DNA of 32,786 bases, from assembly GCA_002305045.1 (NCBI GenBank), contig DBPX01000012.1, forward strand, positions 1-32,786. The letters run 5' to 3'. A program made the position numbers and the translations under genes. Below, piece after piece: positions 24,899-32,786 of the stretch. The DNA comes from Ruminococcus sp. UBA1409. Its GTDB lineage: Bacteria; Bacillota; Clostridia; Oscillospirales; Ruminococcaceae. A model generated the notes under the pieces. It saw only the letters and a program-made list of their open reading frames with translations, was not told the origin of the DNA and did no database searches. The stretch's first letter is position 1. Each line of letters starts with the position of its first letter.

Positions 24899-26338
24899 TT
24901 AACTGATATATTCAGCGATCCTGGCATTCAATTCATCAATATAGTACTGAAGACTATCACCGTATTGTTCTTTACCCTGAGCCCATGTTATAGTATCGTT
25001 TATATCTCTATGAGCAAGATTCTCAAGAGAATTGACATACGAATAGAGATCGGAGCCATAACCTTCGCCATACTTCAGGATAGCTATATCACTGTTATTG
25101 GAAAGCTCATAGCAAATATCCCACATAGACAGCATTTCCTCAGACCACTTATAGGTTTCCTCAAGCTGTCTGCGGTCTATTGATATAACCGTAGGGTCAA
25201 CTACCTTGAATCTTTCACAAGCAGCATACAGTCCAACGCCTTCGGGATTTTCAGCGCCGTTGACAATGCAATAACCTACAGGAGTAGTTGCAATATAATA
25301 TGAACCATCGCCGTTGTTATCTCTGGGAACAGGAACAAACATAAGCTCGCCGCCTTCAATGTCGCCCCAGATTGCGGACATTTCATCCAAAGGACCTGTA
25401 AATGCCCACGAAGGACTCAACCAGAAGAGGCAAAGGCCTTCCTTGATACCGCCGCCGTTGACATCGTTTCTTATCTTATGTCCATGCTGCCACTTCGGGT
25501 AGCAGCACTCGTCCTTAGTCAGATCATAAAGCAGGTTTGCCGCTCTTTCAAGTCTGGGATCATCAAGGTTTGAAACGAACTTGCCAAGCTCAGGATCAAG
25601 ATAAGTTACTGTTGCGCCGCTTGAATCCATGAGTGCTTCGGAATATGCCCAGCTGTCTAAAGCATATCTGTCCTGGTCAGGATCGGAGAATTCTACGCAC
25701 ATATCATAGAAAGTATCCCATGTCCATTCATCGTTGAAGTAAAGCTCTGCAGGGTCATCGAATCCCCACTCTTGAATAACTCTTCTGTTGTATGCACATA
25801 CATTTCCGAATGATACGTCAGTACAAATGAGATAATGCTTGTCGCCAAGAGAGAAATAAGTGTCAACAAAGTCCTTCATATCACTCCATAACGGGTCATC
25901 GTAGTCAACATAATCATCAACTGGTGCAAACATACTCTTAATTGCATATGAGGGGAAGGTTTCGGGATTTCCGGGTGCAAAATCCGGAGGAGTACCTCCA
26001 AGAATCAGATTTGCAAGACCGTCAAAGCGATCGAGCCATGTGCATTCAACCCACTCAATCTCACAACCGTATTTTTCTGTAAAGGTGAAGAATCCTGTGT
26101 TTACTATTTCATCCTCGTCATAGTTGTGGAAGCCGTCATACCATGCAAACCACTTGATGGTAGAGCCTGCAGCAGAAACTTCTTCAACGTCAGGAAGCTT
26201 AATGCCGGCAGCTGCAAGGATTGCTTCAGAGTCCTCTGTAGAAAGCGTCAGTTTAATAATCTGACGCTTCGACTTACCGCAGCCAACCAACGCAAGAACA
26301 AGTAAAAATACCAGTGTAATAGTAACTAATCTTTTCAT
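24899..26338 (-). CDS. ABC transporter extracellular solute-binding lipoprotein
   Basis: A 479-residue lipoprotein: signal peptide MKRLVTITLVFLLVLALVGC with lipobox Cys20, then a family 1-type carbohydrate-binding fold (IKWFAWYDGFHNYDEDE, LILGGTPPDFAPGNP, NDEWTWDTFYDMC, TPVGYCIVNGAENPEGV). It should capture oligosaccharides at the cell surface for an ABC importer. I start at the ATG at 26338 with AAAGGA 7 nt upstream. It lies 46 nt downstream of the GH43-CBM6 gene and is probably co-transcribed, so the ligand may be a xylan or arabinan product. No permease or ATPase gene is in the window. Confidence 0.88.
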   Translation of the reverse strand: MKRLVTITLVFLLVLALVGCGKSKRQIIKLTLSTEDSEAILAAAGIKLPDVEEVSAAGSTIKWFAWYDGFHNYDEDEIVNTGFFTFTEKYGCEIEWVECTWLDRFDGLANLILGGTPPDFAPGNPETFPSYAIKSMFAPVDDYVDYDDPLWSDMKDFVDTYFSLGDKHYLICTDVSFGNVCAYNRRVIQEWGFDDPAELYFNDEWTWDTFYDMCVEFSDPDQDRYALDSWAYSEALMDSSGATVTYLDPELGKFVSNLDDPRLERAANLLYDLTKDECCYPKWQHGHKIRNDVNGGGIKEGLCLFWLSPSWAFTGPLDEMSAIWGDIEGGELMFVPVPRDNNGDGSYYIATTPVGYCIVNGAENPEGVGLYAACERFKVVDPTVISIDRRQLEETYKWSEEMLSMWDICYELSNNSDIAILKYGEGYGSDLYSYVNSLENLAHRDINDTITWAQGKEQYGDSLQYYIDELNARIAEYIS

Positions 26339-26384
26339 TGTATATTCCTTTCTATTCGCAATCACGAATACTTAATTCTATATA

Positions 26385-27953
26385 TCAGCCGTTATCAGCA
26401 GTTTTGAACTGCCATGCTTCAAGCTGAATATCAGAATCTGAAAATACTATGTAAATATCATGTGTGCCCTTGATTTTCTCCAAAGCATCTGTATAGACAG
26501 TAGTAAACTCTTCGCAGTCAAAATCAATCGCCGCAACAGGGGAATTATTAATATCGTCAAGTCTGATTTCAATTCTTCCCGTTCCCTTGACAGTTGCTAA
26601 GAACCTATCAGGCTGTGTGTCGAACTTTGCTCCTCTTAGATATGTCCAGCTTCCTGCGTCGAGGCTCTTGGCATAAACCTCACCTTCTGCGCCGTATTCA
26701 AAACCGACATATGCACATGACGCCATTGTAGAGCCGAAGCTTGCGACAAACGGATTGAATGCCTTAATCTGCTCAACACCCGTTCTCGTGCCGCCAGTAA
26801 GCTTGATTTCAAGTGTTTCTTCATTAAGATCAAGAGTTTCAACGCATATGCTTCTGAAGCCGCCATCTGTTGGCATATTTTCCTGAAGGATCATAGTGTG
26901 ATGCAGTATGTAATACTGACCCTGATACTTGAGATAGTGGGTATGGTTATTACAGAAGTCCATTTGTGTTTCTCCTGCATTCAGGAAGTAATGGCCTCTG
27001 TATTCCCAGCTATCGGTATTAAGCGGATCCTTTGAAGTCAGATATGCCATACTGCAAGTAGCAGGCTTATCATATCCTTCATAATTCCAGACATCTCTTG
27101 AAACCCAGCTTGTATTAAAGGTGTATACATATGTACCGTTAATGTAGTTGAGCTCGCTAGCCTCAAAGAAATATGGTGCAGGAAGGTCTGCAATCTCGCT
27201 ATCCAAGGACAAAAGATCATCACCAAGTTTTGCGATCTTAGAAACAAGAGGCATCTCCTCGGTGCTCTCATCTCCCCTGCCTCCACCGAAGGTTATCCAG
27301 CCAACTCCGTTATCATCAATACAGACACCGGGATCAAAAGGAGCCGGACAGTTCTTCAGTCCCTCCATATTCTGATAAATAAGCGGGGCGCCAAGCGGAT
27401 CACTCCATGGACCGACAGGACTGGTGGCAGTGATAACGCCTACGCCTGCACCGCCGTTGGAGAAGTAAAGATAGAAATGTGTCAGACCGTCATCCTCAAC
27501 TCTTGAAACAATAGAAGGTGCCCAAGAGTTATAGATCCACGGTGCAATTTCTCCGACATTTATAAGACCCTCATATGTCCAGTTGACCATATCATCGGTC
27601 GAATAAATAACCAATGACTTGATATGTTCATATGAATTCTTACCGTCATCCCCCACAGCTTCATATTGCTGCTGATCGTTTGTGCCATAAACATAAAATC
27701 TTCCGTTATACTCTATGCCTGTCGGATCGGCACAAAAAATATTGGGTGATATAGGATTTGCATTTCCTACCGGTTTATAGCCTTTTTCAATTACGTTTTC
27801 GATTACTGAACCTGTACCAAGTGAAGCCATTGCATTCTCCTCCGTTATCTGTGCGATAAGTGCTTCATCCGAAGTTTTCGGAGTATTGGCACAACTTGTG
27901 AAAAGCAACAATAACGCCAGAAAAAAAGCTGATAAACCTTTTCTTTTCATCAT
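26385..27953 (-). CDS. GH43 lipoprotein with C-terminal CBM6-like module (arabinofuranosidase/xylosidase type)
   Basis: A 522-residue lipoprotein: lipobox ending TSC at Cys21, a five-bladed propeller GH43 domain (about residues 60-370) and a C-terminal CBM6-like beta-sandwich (about 395-520; SWTYLRGAKF to LEAWQF). Catalytic positions read as base D76 in FCADPTG, pKa modulator D207 in PFDPGV and acid E264 in FFEASE. Its closest architecture is that of arabinoxylan arabinofuranohydrolases, so removal of arabinose side chains or cleavage of xylo-oligosaccharides at the surface is likely; the substrate is inferred. The start is one of two adjacent ATGs (27953 or 27950); AAAGGTG lies ~11 nt upstream. 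First gene of an operon with the solute-binding protein, divergent from an AraC gene. Confidence 0.88.
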   Translation of the reverse strand: MMKRKGLSAFFLALLLLFTSCANTPKTSDEALIAQITEENAMASLGTGSVIENVIEKGYKPVGNANPISPNIFCADPTGIEYNGRFYVYGTNDQQQYEAVGDDGKNSYEHIKSLVIYSTDDMVNWTYEGLINVGEIAPWIYNSWAPSIVSRVEDDGLTHFYLYFSNGGAGVGVITATSPVGPWSDPLGAPLIYQNMEGLKNCPAPFDPGVCIDDNGVGWITFGGGRGDESTEEMPLVSKIAKLGDDLLSLDSEIADLPAPYFFEASELNYINGTYVYTFNTSWVSRDVWNYEGYDKPATCSMAYLTSKDPLNTDSWEYRGHYFLNAGETQMDFCNNHTHYLKYQGQYYILHHTMILQENMPTDGGFRSICVETLDLNEETLEIKLTGGTRTGVEQIKAFNPFVASFGSTMASCAYVGFEYGAEGEVYAKSLDAGSWTYLRGAKFDTQPDRFLATVKGTGRIEIRLDDINNSPVAAIDFDCEEFTTVYTDALEKIKGTHDIYIVFSDSDIQLEAWQFKTADNG

Positions 27954-28015
27954 AAGCAACCGCACCTTTCTGTTAATTTAAGCTATTGTTTTTGATGGTC
28001 TTGTCAGTAATTACA

Positions 28016-28044
28016 GTATAAAATATCGTTCTTTTTGTGTAAAG
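28016..28044 (-). promoter_or_regulatory. sigma-A promoter of the GH43/solute-binding protein operon
   Basis: On the minus strand TTTACA (28039-28044) and TATACT (28016-28021) with 17-nt spacing, about 60 nt upstream of the GH43 start, in the region shared with the divergent AraC gene. Confidence 0.75.
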
Positions 28045-28161
28045 TTCCGATTGTTACGAAATTTATTTACAAAGCAGAAAACCGAGGACATTTTTTCAAA
28101 AAATATAATCATTTTGTTACCTTTTTATCTCAAAATCCGTTGGTTTTTAAACAAAAACCTC

Positions 28162-28190
28162 TTGAAAAATATCGTTATGTATGATATACT
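28162..28190 (+). promoter_or_regulatory. sigma-A promoter of the araC-type gene at 28222
   Basis: TTGAAA (28162-28167) and TATACT (28185-28190), 17 nt apart, about 25 nt before the Shine-Dalgarno-to-start region of the regulator. Confidence 0.75.
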
Positions 28191-28221
28191 CTCTTTGAGA
28201 TAAAAAATCGGAGGTGCAGTC

Positions 28222-28998
28222 ATGGAAACAAAAATCAGCGGCGGATTCTACAGGATGAGCGAGCCCGAAGGGACTTCTATACTCATCGAACACGGCATGG
28301 GCACATACCTTGTTTTAAGATTCTATGACCCGATGATAATCACCATAGGAGAAGAAAAAATCATAACAGAAAAGGACGCCTTTATCATATATACGCCCGG
28401 CACAAAGCAGGACTACAAACCCGTCAGCGGCGGATTTACAAACGATTATGTCAGCTTTATCGCTGACCGCAACTATATTAAGAAATACGACCTTCCATTG
28501 AATGAAGTTTTCTATTCAGAAAGCCCTCAGGATGTGAGCGACAAATTGGCATTTATCACATGGATGCTTACTGATGTCATGGTTGACCACACCGAAGCGC
28601 TGAAAGAGCAGCTCGATCTCGTTTTGAAGTCATTGCAGGACAGCATTGTGCTGATGACGGCAAAGAGTAAGCGTGAGCATCTTATGAGAAAGCAGTTTAT
28701 AGACCTCAGAGAACAAATCAGGGACTTTCCGATCGGATGGACAGTTGAGAAGATGGCGAAAAAGATTTATCTGACAAGAAGTCATTTCTGCATCAACTAC
28801 AAGAAGCAATTCGGTATTACTCCGAGCGACGACCTTCTTAGCTTTACAATGGAATACGCCAAAAAGCTTCTTGATGAAACAGAATTGCCAATCCATGAAA
28901 TTTCAGAAAAATGCGGATATATAAACTCAAACAATTTCATCAGGGCATTTAAAAACGTCACAGGGACAACGCCGCTTAGGTACAGAAAAAACAAGTAA
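28222..28998 (+). CDS. AraC family transcriptional regulator of the polysaccharide genes
   Basis: A 258-residue protein with a cupin-like sensing domain (residues ~1-140, including DAFIIYTPGTKQDYKP) and a C-terminal double helix-turn-helix (~160-258). The second helix pair reads PIHEISEKCGYINSNNFIRAFK, then TGTTPLRYRK. GGAGGT lies 6 nt before the ATG. It is divergent from the GH43/solute-binding protein operon and convergent with the GH5/GH43 operon, so it likely activates one or both when a xylan- or glucan-derived sugar is present. The ligand is not known. It shares little beyond the fold with the AraC protein at 3090. Confidence 0.9.
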   Translation: METKISGGFYRMSEPEGTSILIEHGMGTYLVLRFYDPMIITIGEEKIITEKDAFIIYTPGTKQDYKPVSGGFTNDYVSFIADRNYIKKYDLPLNEVFYSESPQDVSDKLAFITWMLTDVMVDHTEALKEQLDLVLKSLQDSIVLMTAKSKREHLMRKQFIDLREQIRDFPIGWTVEKMAKKIYLTRSHFCINYKKQFGITPSDDLLSFTMEYAKKLLDETELPIHEISEKCGYINSNNFIRAFKNVTGTTPLRYRKNK

Positions 28999-29001
28999 AG
29001 C

Positions 29002-29035
29002 AAAGAGCAGAACTGCATAGACTTCTGCTCTTTTA
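29002..29035. terminator. bidirectional terminator between araC-type gene and GH43 gene
   Basis: AAAGAGCAGAA (29002-29012) and TTCTGCTCTTT (29023-29033) form 11 perfect pairs with A and T runs on the outside, between convergent genes. Confidence 0.85.
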
Positions 29036-29058
29036 ATGTATATGAAGTTAAAATTAAA

Positions 29059-30822
29059 TCATCTGATTATCTCATTTCCAACTCTGAAGAAATCGACATC
29101 GACATAACCGCCCATCTGCTTTGTAGCGTAGTTGAATATTGCATAGCGGTATCCCATGAAGTGAAGTCCGTAATAATTCATCTGCAAGGTGTCGCCGATT
29201 CTTGTCCAGTTCTCGCCGTCAAGGCTGTAGTAGAAATATGCCTTATCTGTTGAATTAACAAAATCACAGTCAACACGCAGATATACTTCATTCTCTGTCA
29301 GTTCGACCCGCTCGATTTCAAATTCCTTTTCAACGCTGTCATTGTCGTCATATCTTGCCATTACAAGATACTTTTTATCGTCTTTCATCTTAACGCCAAC
29401 GTAGCCATATCTTTCTGCAAATGCCGAAAATCCCGATACATCGCCATTTTTCATGTTGGTAACATCCAGCTTGATATATGCACTGCACTCAGGGCCAAAA
29501 GTGCGCTGCGTAAGTGTATTCTTCGCCTCTGTAACAGAGCTGCAAGGAAATCCTGTTTTAAGTCTTAAATAGCCCTCTCTTTCAGTCAGCGACCAAAGAC
29601 GGTTATCCGGATTATGGTTCCACTGCCATTCAAGCAGAAGATTCGAGCCGTTGTAGTCGTTCTCACCTGCTTCTTCAAGACTGTTCGCAAAGTTATGATA
29701 AGGTCTTACAATCTGAGAATTGATAAACTCATCACTTGTGACAATACTTTTCTTTTCATAACCCTTGATAGGAATCTCAGCAGTTTTGGGTGCTTTTCCG
29801 TCAACGCCGACAACAGGCCAGCCGTCTTCCCATACCATCGGCATCAGAACAGGCGTTCTGCCGACTGCTCCGTGATCCTGGAACAGAAGGCAATACCAGT
29901 CACCGTCGACAGAATCAACAATACCGCCCTGAGCGACACCAGCATTATGGAAATCAAGGTTGTCATCAAGGATTACTTTCATCTCCCATTCGCCGTCCAG
30001 AGACTCGCTTCTATAGCAAAGCTGAGTTCTTCTGTCATTCGGCGGCCATGTGATGATGAAAATATAATAATAACCGTCAATTTTATATGCATGAGCACCC
30101 TCGGCAAGACAGCCTGGAACAAGTCCCGCATCATCAATGATTCTTCGTTTGGTTTCGGGCTTGATGGCGCTCAGGTCTTTTTCGAGCTCGACGCACCATA
30201 TCTGACCGCCGCCATAAATGATATACACTCTGCCGTCATCATCAAACAAAAGACTCATATCGTGGAAGCTTTCATTGAATTCAAATCTGTCCCATTTGCC
30301 GTTCTCTATGTCATCTGTATGATAAATATATGATTTACCTGTAGCATATGAAAGGAATCCAACATAGTAGATACCGTCATTGTATCGGATTGAAGCCGCC
30401 CATTGACCCTGACCATAGTTATGCTCTGAGTTTCTAAGCGCAAGATTATCAGCATCGCCAAGAGTGTTATAGACGTAGTTAACTATTTCCCAGTTTACAA
30501 GGTCATATGACTTCATTATCGGGCATCCGGGCGAAAGGTGCATAGTAGTTGATACCATATAGTACGCATCATCAACACGGATGAAGTCTATATCGGGTAC
30601 ATCGGCGAAGATAACGGGATTGGAATAATTCCCGTTGCCGTCATCAGACGAGGCTATAGTAGATTTTATAATATCAGCGTCAATCATTTCATTTTCTCCT
30701 TCTGAAATTTCCGGAAGATACTGCTCAGGCACCGGCGAATCATTTTTTCCGAAAAAATCGCAAGCAGTAAGTAAATGTGATGTCATCAGCATCGATAAAA
30801 GTAAGCAAATCAGTCTTTTCAT
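29059..30822 (-). CDS. GH43 lipoprotein with C-terminal beta-sandwich (beta-xylosidase/arabinofuranosidase type)
   Basis: A 587-residue lipoprotein: lipobox LLTAC (Cys21), a GH43 propeller at about residues 65-370, and a C-terminal GH43_C2/DUF1349-like domain at about 395-585 (LEWQWNHNPDNRLWSL, VSGFSAFAERYGYVGV, YFYYSLDGENWTRIGD). The base is probably D77 in ADVPDIDFIRV, the modulator lies in SFHDMSLLFDDDG and the acid in AEGAHAYK. The motif STTMHLSPGCPIMKSYDLVNWE is typical of the xylosidase/arabinofuranosidase subgroup. It should act at the cell surface on hemicellulose oligosaccharides. AGGAG lies 6 nt before the ATG, inside the end of the GH5 gene, which lies 3 nt upstream. Confidence 0.9.
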   Translation of the reverse strand: MKRLICLLLSMLMTSHLLTACDFFGKNDSPVPEQYLPEISEGENEMIDADIIKSTIASSDDGNGNYSNPVIFADVPDIDFIRVDDAYYMVSTTMHLSPGCPIMKSYDLVNWEIVNYVYNTLGDADNLALRNSEHNYGQGQWAASIRYNDGIYYVGFLSYATGKSYIYHTDDIENGKWDRFEFNESFHDMSLLFDDDGRVYIIYGGGQIWCVELEKDLSAIKPETKRRIIDDAGLVPGCLAEGAHAYKIDGYYYIFIITWPPNDRRTQLCYRSESLDGEWEMKVILDDNLDFHNAGVAQGGIVDSVDGDWYCLLFQDHGAVGRTPVLMPMVWEDGWPVVGVDGKAPKTAEIPIKGYEKKSIVTSDEFINSQIVRPYHNFANSLEEAGENDYNGSNLLLEWQWNHNPDNRLWSLTEREGYLRLKTGFPCSSVTEAKNTLTQRTFGPECSAYIKLDVTNMKNGDVSGFSAFAERYGYVGVKMKDDKKYLVMARYDDNDSVEKEFEIERVELTENEVYLRVDCDFVNSTDKAYFYYSLDGENWTRIGDTLQMNYYGLHFMGYRYAIFNYATKQMGGYVDVDFFRVGNEIIR

Positions 30823-30825
30823 TTA

Positions 30826-31980
30826 TTACTCCTGTTCTGTAGAAACACCGGCGGATTCCATTATCGCCTGAACAATCTCAGGGTGTGCCACTTTTGAGTT
30901 TTCTCTGTCTATAAGCGCAAAGTGGCCGCAGTCCCACCAGAATACTGCAAAGCCGCACTCCTGAGCTTTCTTGACAAAATAGGAAGCATGGCGTGCTCTG
31001 TCTTTATCATTATCATCTTTACCCTCTGAACCCCACTCACCGATTATCAGAGGAGCATCGAACTGCTGTGCCCTTGAATATGTATCAGCAAAATACGCAT
31101 CCATTTCAGCAATATCAGCATCAGATCCCCAGAAAGACGTTGATGTGAGCCAGCTGTCACGCCAGCAGAAGTCAACAGGGTCGTAGTTATGTATTTCGAT
31201 TATCAGATGGTCTTTAACAGTATCCTCCGGCATGACAAAGTTTGAAAGAGCATCTCCTGCAGAACCTGCATAGGTCATTAAAACAAGATTCCTTGTCTTG
31301 TTATAGCCTTCGCCTGCTCGTATCGTATCAACAAATCGCTGTACATAAAGAGAGAGCCCTTCAATTGCATCTTGAGAAGGAGAATTCCAGTTACTGTTCT
31401 CATCAAGTATTTCATTGATTGATTCAAAAATGAGTTTTTCACCGTAATCCTTGAAGCGATCAGCAATCTGTTCCCATATCTTTGCATATGTATCGCCGTT
31501 TTCAGCATAATTAGCGGTCGATGCACGAATCCAGCCGTCTGAACCTGCGTCATGGTGCATATTGAGTATGCAGTACATATCCAAAGACATAACATAGTCA
31601 ACAACCTCCTGCACACGGTCAAACCACGCTTCATCAATAACTCCGTTATCGTCAAAATGGTCGTTCCAGGTTACAGGGACACGGACTGCGTTAAACCCGG
31701 CATCTTTGACTGCGGCAATCATATCCTTGGTGGTCAGCGGATTCCCCCATGCAGTTTCATATGCTTCGGGCGGGCTTTGGAAGAGCCAATCACCGCAAGA
31801 ATCAAGAGTGTTGCCTAAGTTCCAGCCAACTTTGATGTTTTCAACCGCTTCCCATGAAGTTTCGCATTCAGAACTGCCTGTTTCATCGAACGGCTCCGGA
31901 TTGTATCCATCCTTACCGCAAGCTACAAGGCTTAAGGTCATAATCAATGAAATGATGATACATAAAATGAGTTTAACCAT
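30826..31980 (-). CDS. GH5 lipoprotein, endo-beta-1,4-glucanase type
   Basis: A 384-residue lipoprotein: signal peptide with lipobox LVAC (Cys21), then a GH5 TIM barrel. Family marks are VGWNLGNTLDS, VRVPVTWNDH, ILNMHHD, the acid/base E190 in FESINEI, IEIHNYDP, and the nucleophile E315 in IIGEWGSEG. It should cut beta-1,4-glucan, xyloglucan or mixed-linkage glucan at the cell surface; the exact substrate is not readable. I start at the ATG at 31980 with GGAGGG 5 nt upstream rather than the longer frame at 32022. First gene of an operon with the GH43 gene at 29059. No dockerin or carbohydrate-binding module is attached. Confidence 0.93.
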   Translation of the reverse strand: MVKLILCIIISLIMTLSLVACGKDGYNPEPFDETGSSECETSWEAVENIKVGWNLGNTLDSCGDWLFQSPPEAYETAWGNPLTTKDMIAAVKDAGFNAVRVPVTWNDHFDDNGVIDEAWFDRVQEVVDYVMSLDMYCILNMHHDAGSDGWIRASTANYAENGDTYAKIWEQIADRFKDYGEKLIFESINEILDENSNWNSPSQDAIEGLSLYVQRFVDTIRAGEGYNKTRNLVLMTYAGSAGDALSNFVMPEDTVKDHLIIEIHNYDPVDFCWRDSWLTSTSFWGSDADIAEMDAYFADTYSRAQQFDAPLIIGEWGSEGKDDNDKDRARHASYFVKKAQECGFAVFWWDCGHFALIDRENSKVAHPEIVQAIMESAGVSTEQE

Positions 31981-32012
31981 ATTACCCTCCCATACAAATA
32001 CTCTATAATTAC

Positions 32013-32040
32013 AATATAACACACAATTTCGTTTTTACAA
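32013..32040 (-). promoter_or_regulatory. probable promoter of the GH5/GH43 operon
   Basis: On the minus strand TTGTAA (32035-32040) and TATATT (32013-32018), 16 nt apart, about 35 nt upstream of the GH5 start. Confidence 0.4.
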
Positions 32041-32387
32041 ATATCAATTTGTTTCATCTTGTATCTTCTTGCAGTTTTAAACGCTTTCATATATTAAAAT
32101 CAGCTGACAAATACTATCACTTTGTTTTTAATACTCAGAAATCGTCTATGACTTTCTTGCTGCTCTGTTGAATTATTATCATTTTGTTATGAATAGTTTT
32201 TTTACGATAGCCTTTAAACATTTAGACAGCCGCAAATTACGCATTGGGACGTTGTAAAGAAAAAAGCACCGCATGATGCGATGCTTTTTATATATCAGAT
32301 TACTTGCTAGCCTCTTCTACCCAAGTAGGGAATAAAGAAATCAAAATCACCAACCCAGATTGTGCCTTCAGCGTCCGAATGAATTGA
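32041..32387. other. AT-rich intergenic stretch with one terminator
   Basis: No gene is recognised between the GH5 promoter and the IS3 fragment apart from the terminator-like hairpin at 32260-32290. Confidence 0.5.
32260..32290. terminator. bidirectional terminator-like hairpin
   Basis: AAAAAGCACCGCAT pairs with ATGCGATGCTTTTT with one mismatch; A-run before and T-run after. Confidence 0.6.
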
Positions 32388-32687
32388 CATGCTATAGTCA
32401 TTCATATTACAAATGGAAAAAGCAACGGAGTTCTCGGATACAGACAGATGTGCATTAACATTAACCGAGAGAAAATCGATGAACTTCCTCACAGAATTAA
32501 CGTTAAGAGAGTACGCCGAATTATGCGCATACTCGGACTTAAATCCGTCATCCGCAGAAAACGTCCGGATTATGTGAAATCCACACCTGAAATTACCGCC
32601 CAGAACGTACTTAACAGAGATTTCAAGGCAACTGTTCCGTTCGAGAAATGGCTTACCGACGTTACGGAGTTTAAGTATATATTGTAG
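32388..32687 (+). mobile_element. IS3-family transposase (OrfB) fragment
   Basis: The open frame contains an unmistakable piece of an IS3-type transposase: NGVLGYRQMCININRE, then INVKRVRRIMRILGLKSVIR, KRPDYVKSTPEI, NVLNRDFKATVPFEKW and WLTDVTEFKY, which carries the first Asp of the DDE triad. The frame stops at a TAG at 32685, before the second Asp and Glu, and the N-terminal part is missing too. A methionine at 32448 is internal, not a start. This is a dead fragment; no terminal inverted repeats were found. Confidence 0.85.
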
Positions 32688-32786
32688 CAAAAACGCAAGG
32701 AAAAATCTATAGGATGGTTCAAGCCTCACAAGCGCTCAGCTAAGCCACCCCCTCCCACATCTTCCCAGCCTCAAGCTTCCTCCCAA

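Noticed and set aside
24721..24927. 68-residue minus-strand frame past the solute-binding protein
   Set aside because: It spans the strong terminator at 24800-24831 and overlaps the end of the real gene.
32307..32729. 140-residue minus-strand frame at the right end
   Set aside because: Most of it is antisense to a clear IS3 transposase fragment, so it is a shadow, although its last ~30 residues outside the fragment are unexplained.

Overview
The window looks like chromosome from a spore-forming member of the Clostridia, probably a gut or rumen Oscillospiraceae/Ruminococcus-like bacterium. The support is a complete spoIIAA-spoIIAB-sigF operon, an hrcA-grpE-dnaK-dnaJ operon under a perfect CIRCE operator, Gram-positive ribosome binding sites and sigma-A promoters, and lipoprotein plant-polysaccharide hydrolases. 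No species is claimed.

Layout. (1) 1-2526, minus strand: an ECF-like sigma factor with a long C-terminal extension, and a proline-rich ORF with no start codon, probably the 5'-truncated remnant of a mobile-element gene. (2) 2561-6259: a 59-residue two-helix membrane protein, a structured intergenic element (copy A), a divergent AraC regulator/aldo-keto reductase pair, and a cofactor-independent phosphoglycerate mutase. (3) 6475-13473: a 2332-residue cyclic beta-1,2-glucan synthase (GT84, GH189-type and GH94 modules). (4) 13439-14315: a tandem 266-bp duplication that includes the 3' end of the synthase gene, followed by copy B of the structured element. (5) 14334-20923: the spoIIA operon on the minus strand, back to back with the heat-shock operon on the plus strand. 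(6) 21054-22538: a GH27 alpha-galactosidase with its own promoter and palindromic operator candidate, plus a small Cys-rich protein. (7) 22714-24898: a scar zone of broken genes, a possible insertion-sequence leader and orphan promoters. (8) 24899-31980: two lipoprotein operons, GH43-CBM6 plus an ABC solute-binding protein, and GH5 plus GH43, with an AraC regulator between them. (9) About 32388-32687: an IS3-family transposase fragment.

How the genes fit together. The HrcA operon is a self-regulated chaperone system: HrcA binds CIRCE, and GrpE, DnaK and DnaJ form the chaperone cycle. SpoIIAA, SpoIIAB and SigF form the partner-switching module that activates the first forespore sigma factor. 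In the right part, surface lipoprotein hydrolases (GH5 endoglucanase-like, two GH43 enzymes) would cut beta-glucan and arabinoxylan, and the solute-binding protein would catch released oligosaccharides, probably under the nearby AraC regulator. Base composition is visibly more GC-rich from about 2.5 to 22.6 kb than on either side, so the flanks may be acquired islands.

The most novel signal is the pair of intergenic elements at 2861-3026 and 14079-14240. They share one four-way-junction architecture, conserved short motifs and compensatory base changes, and both lie between convergent genes.
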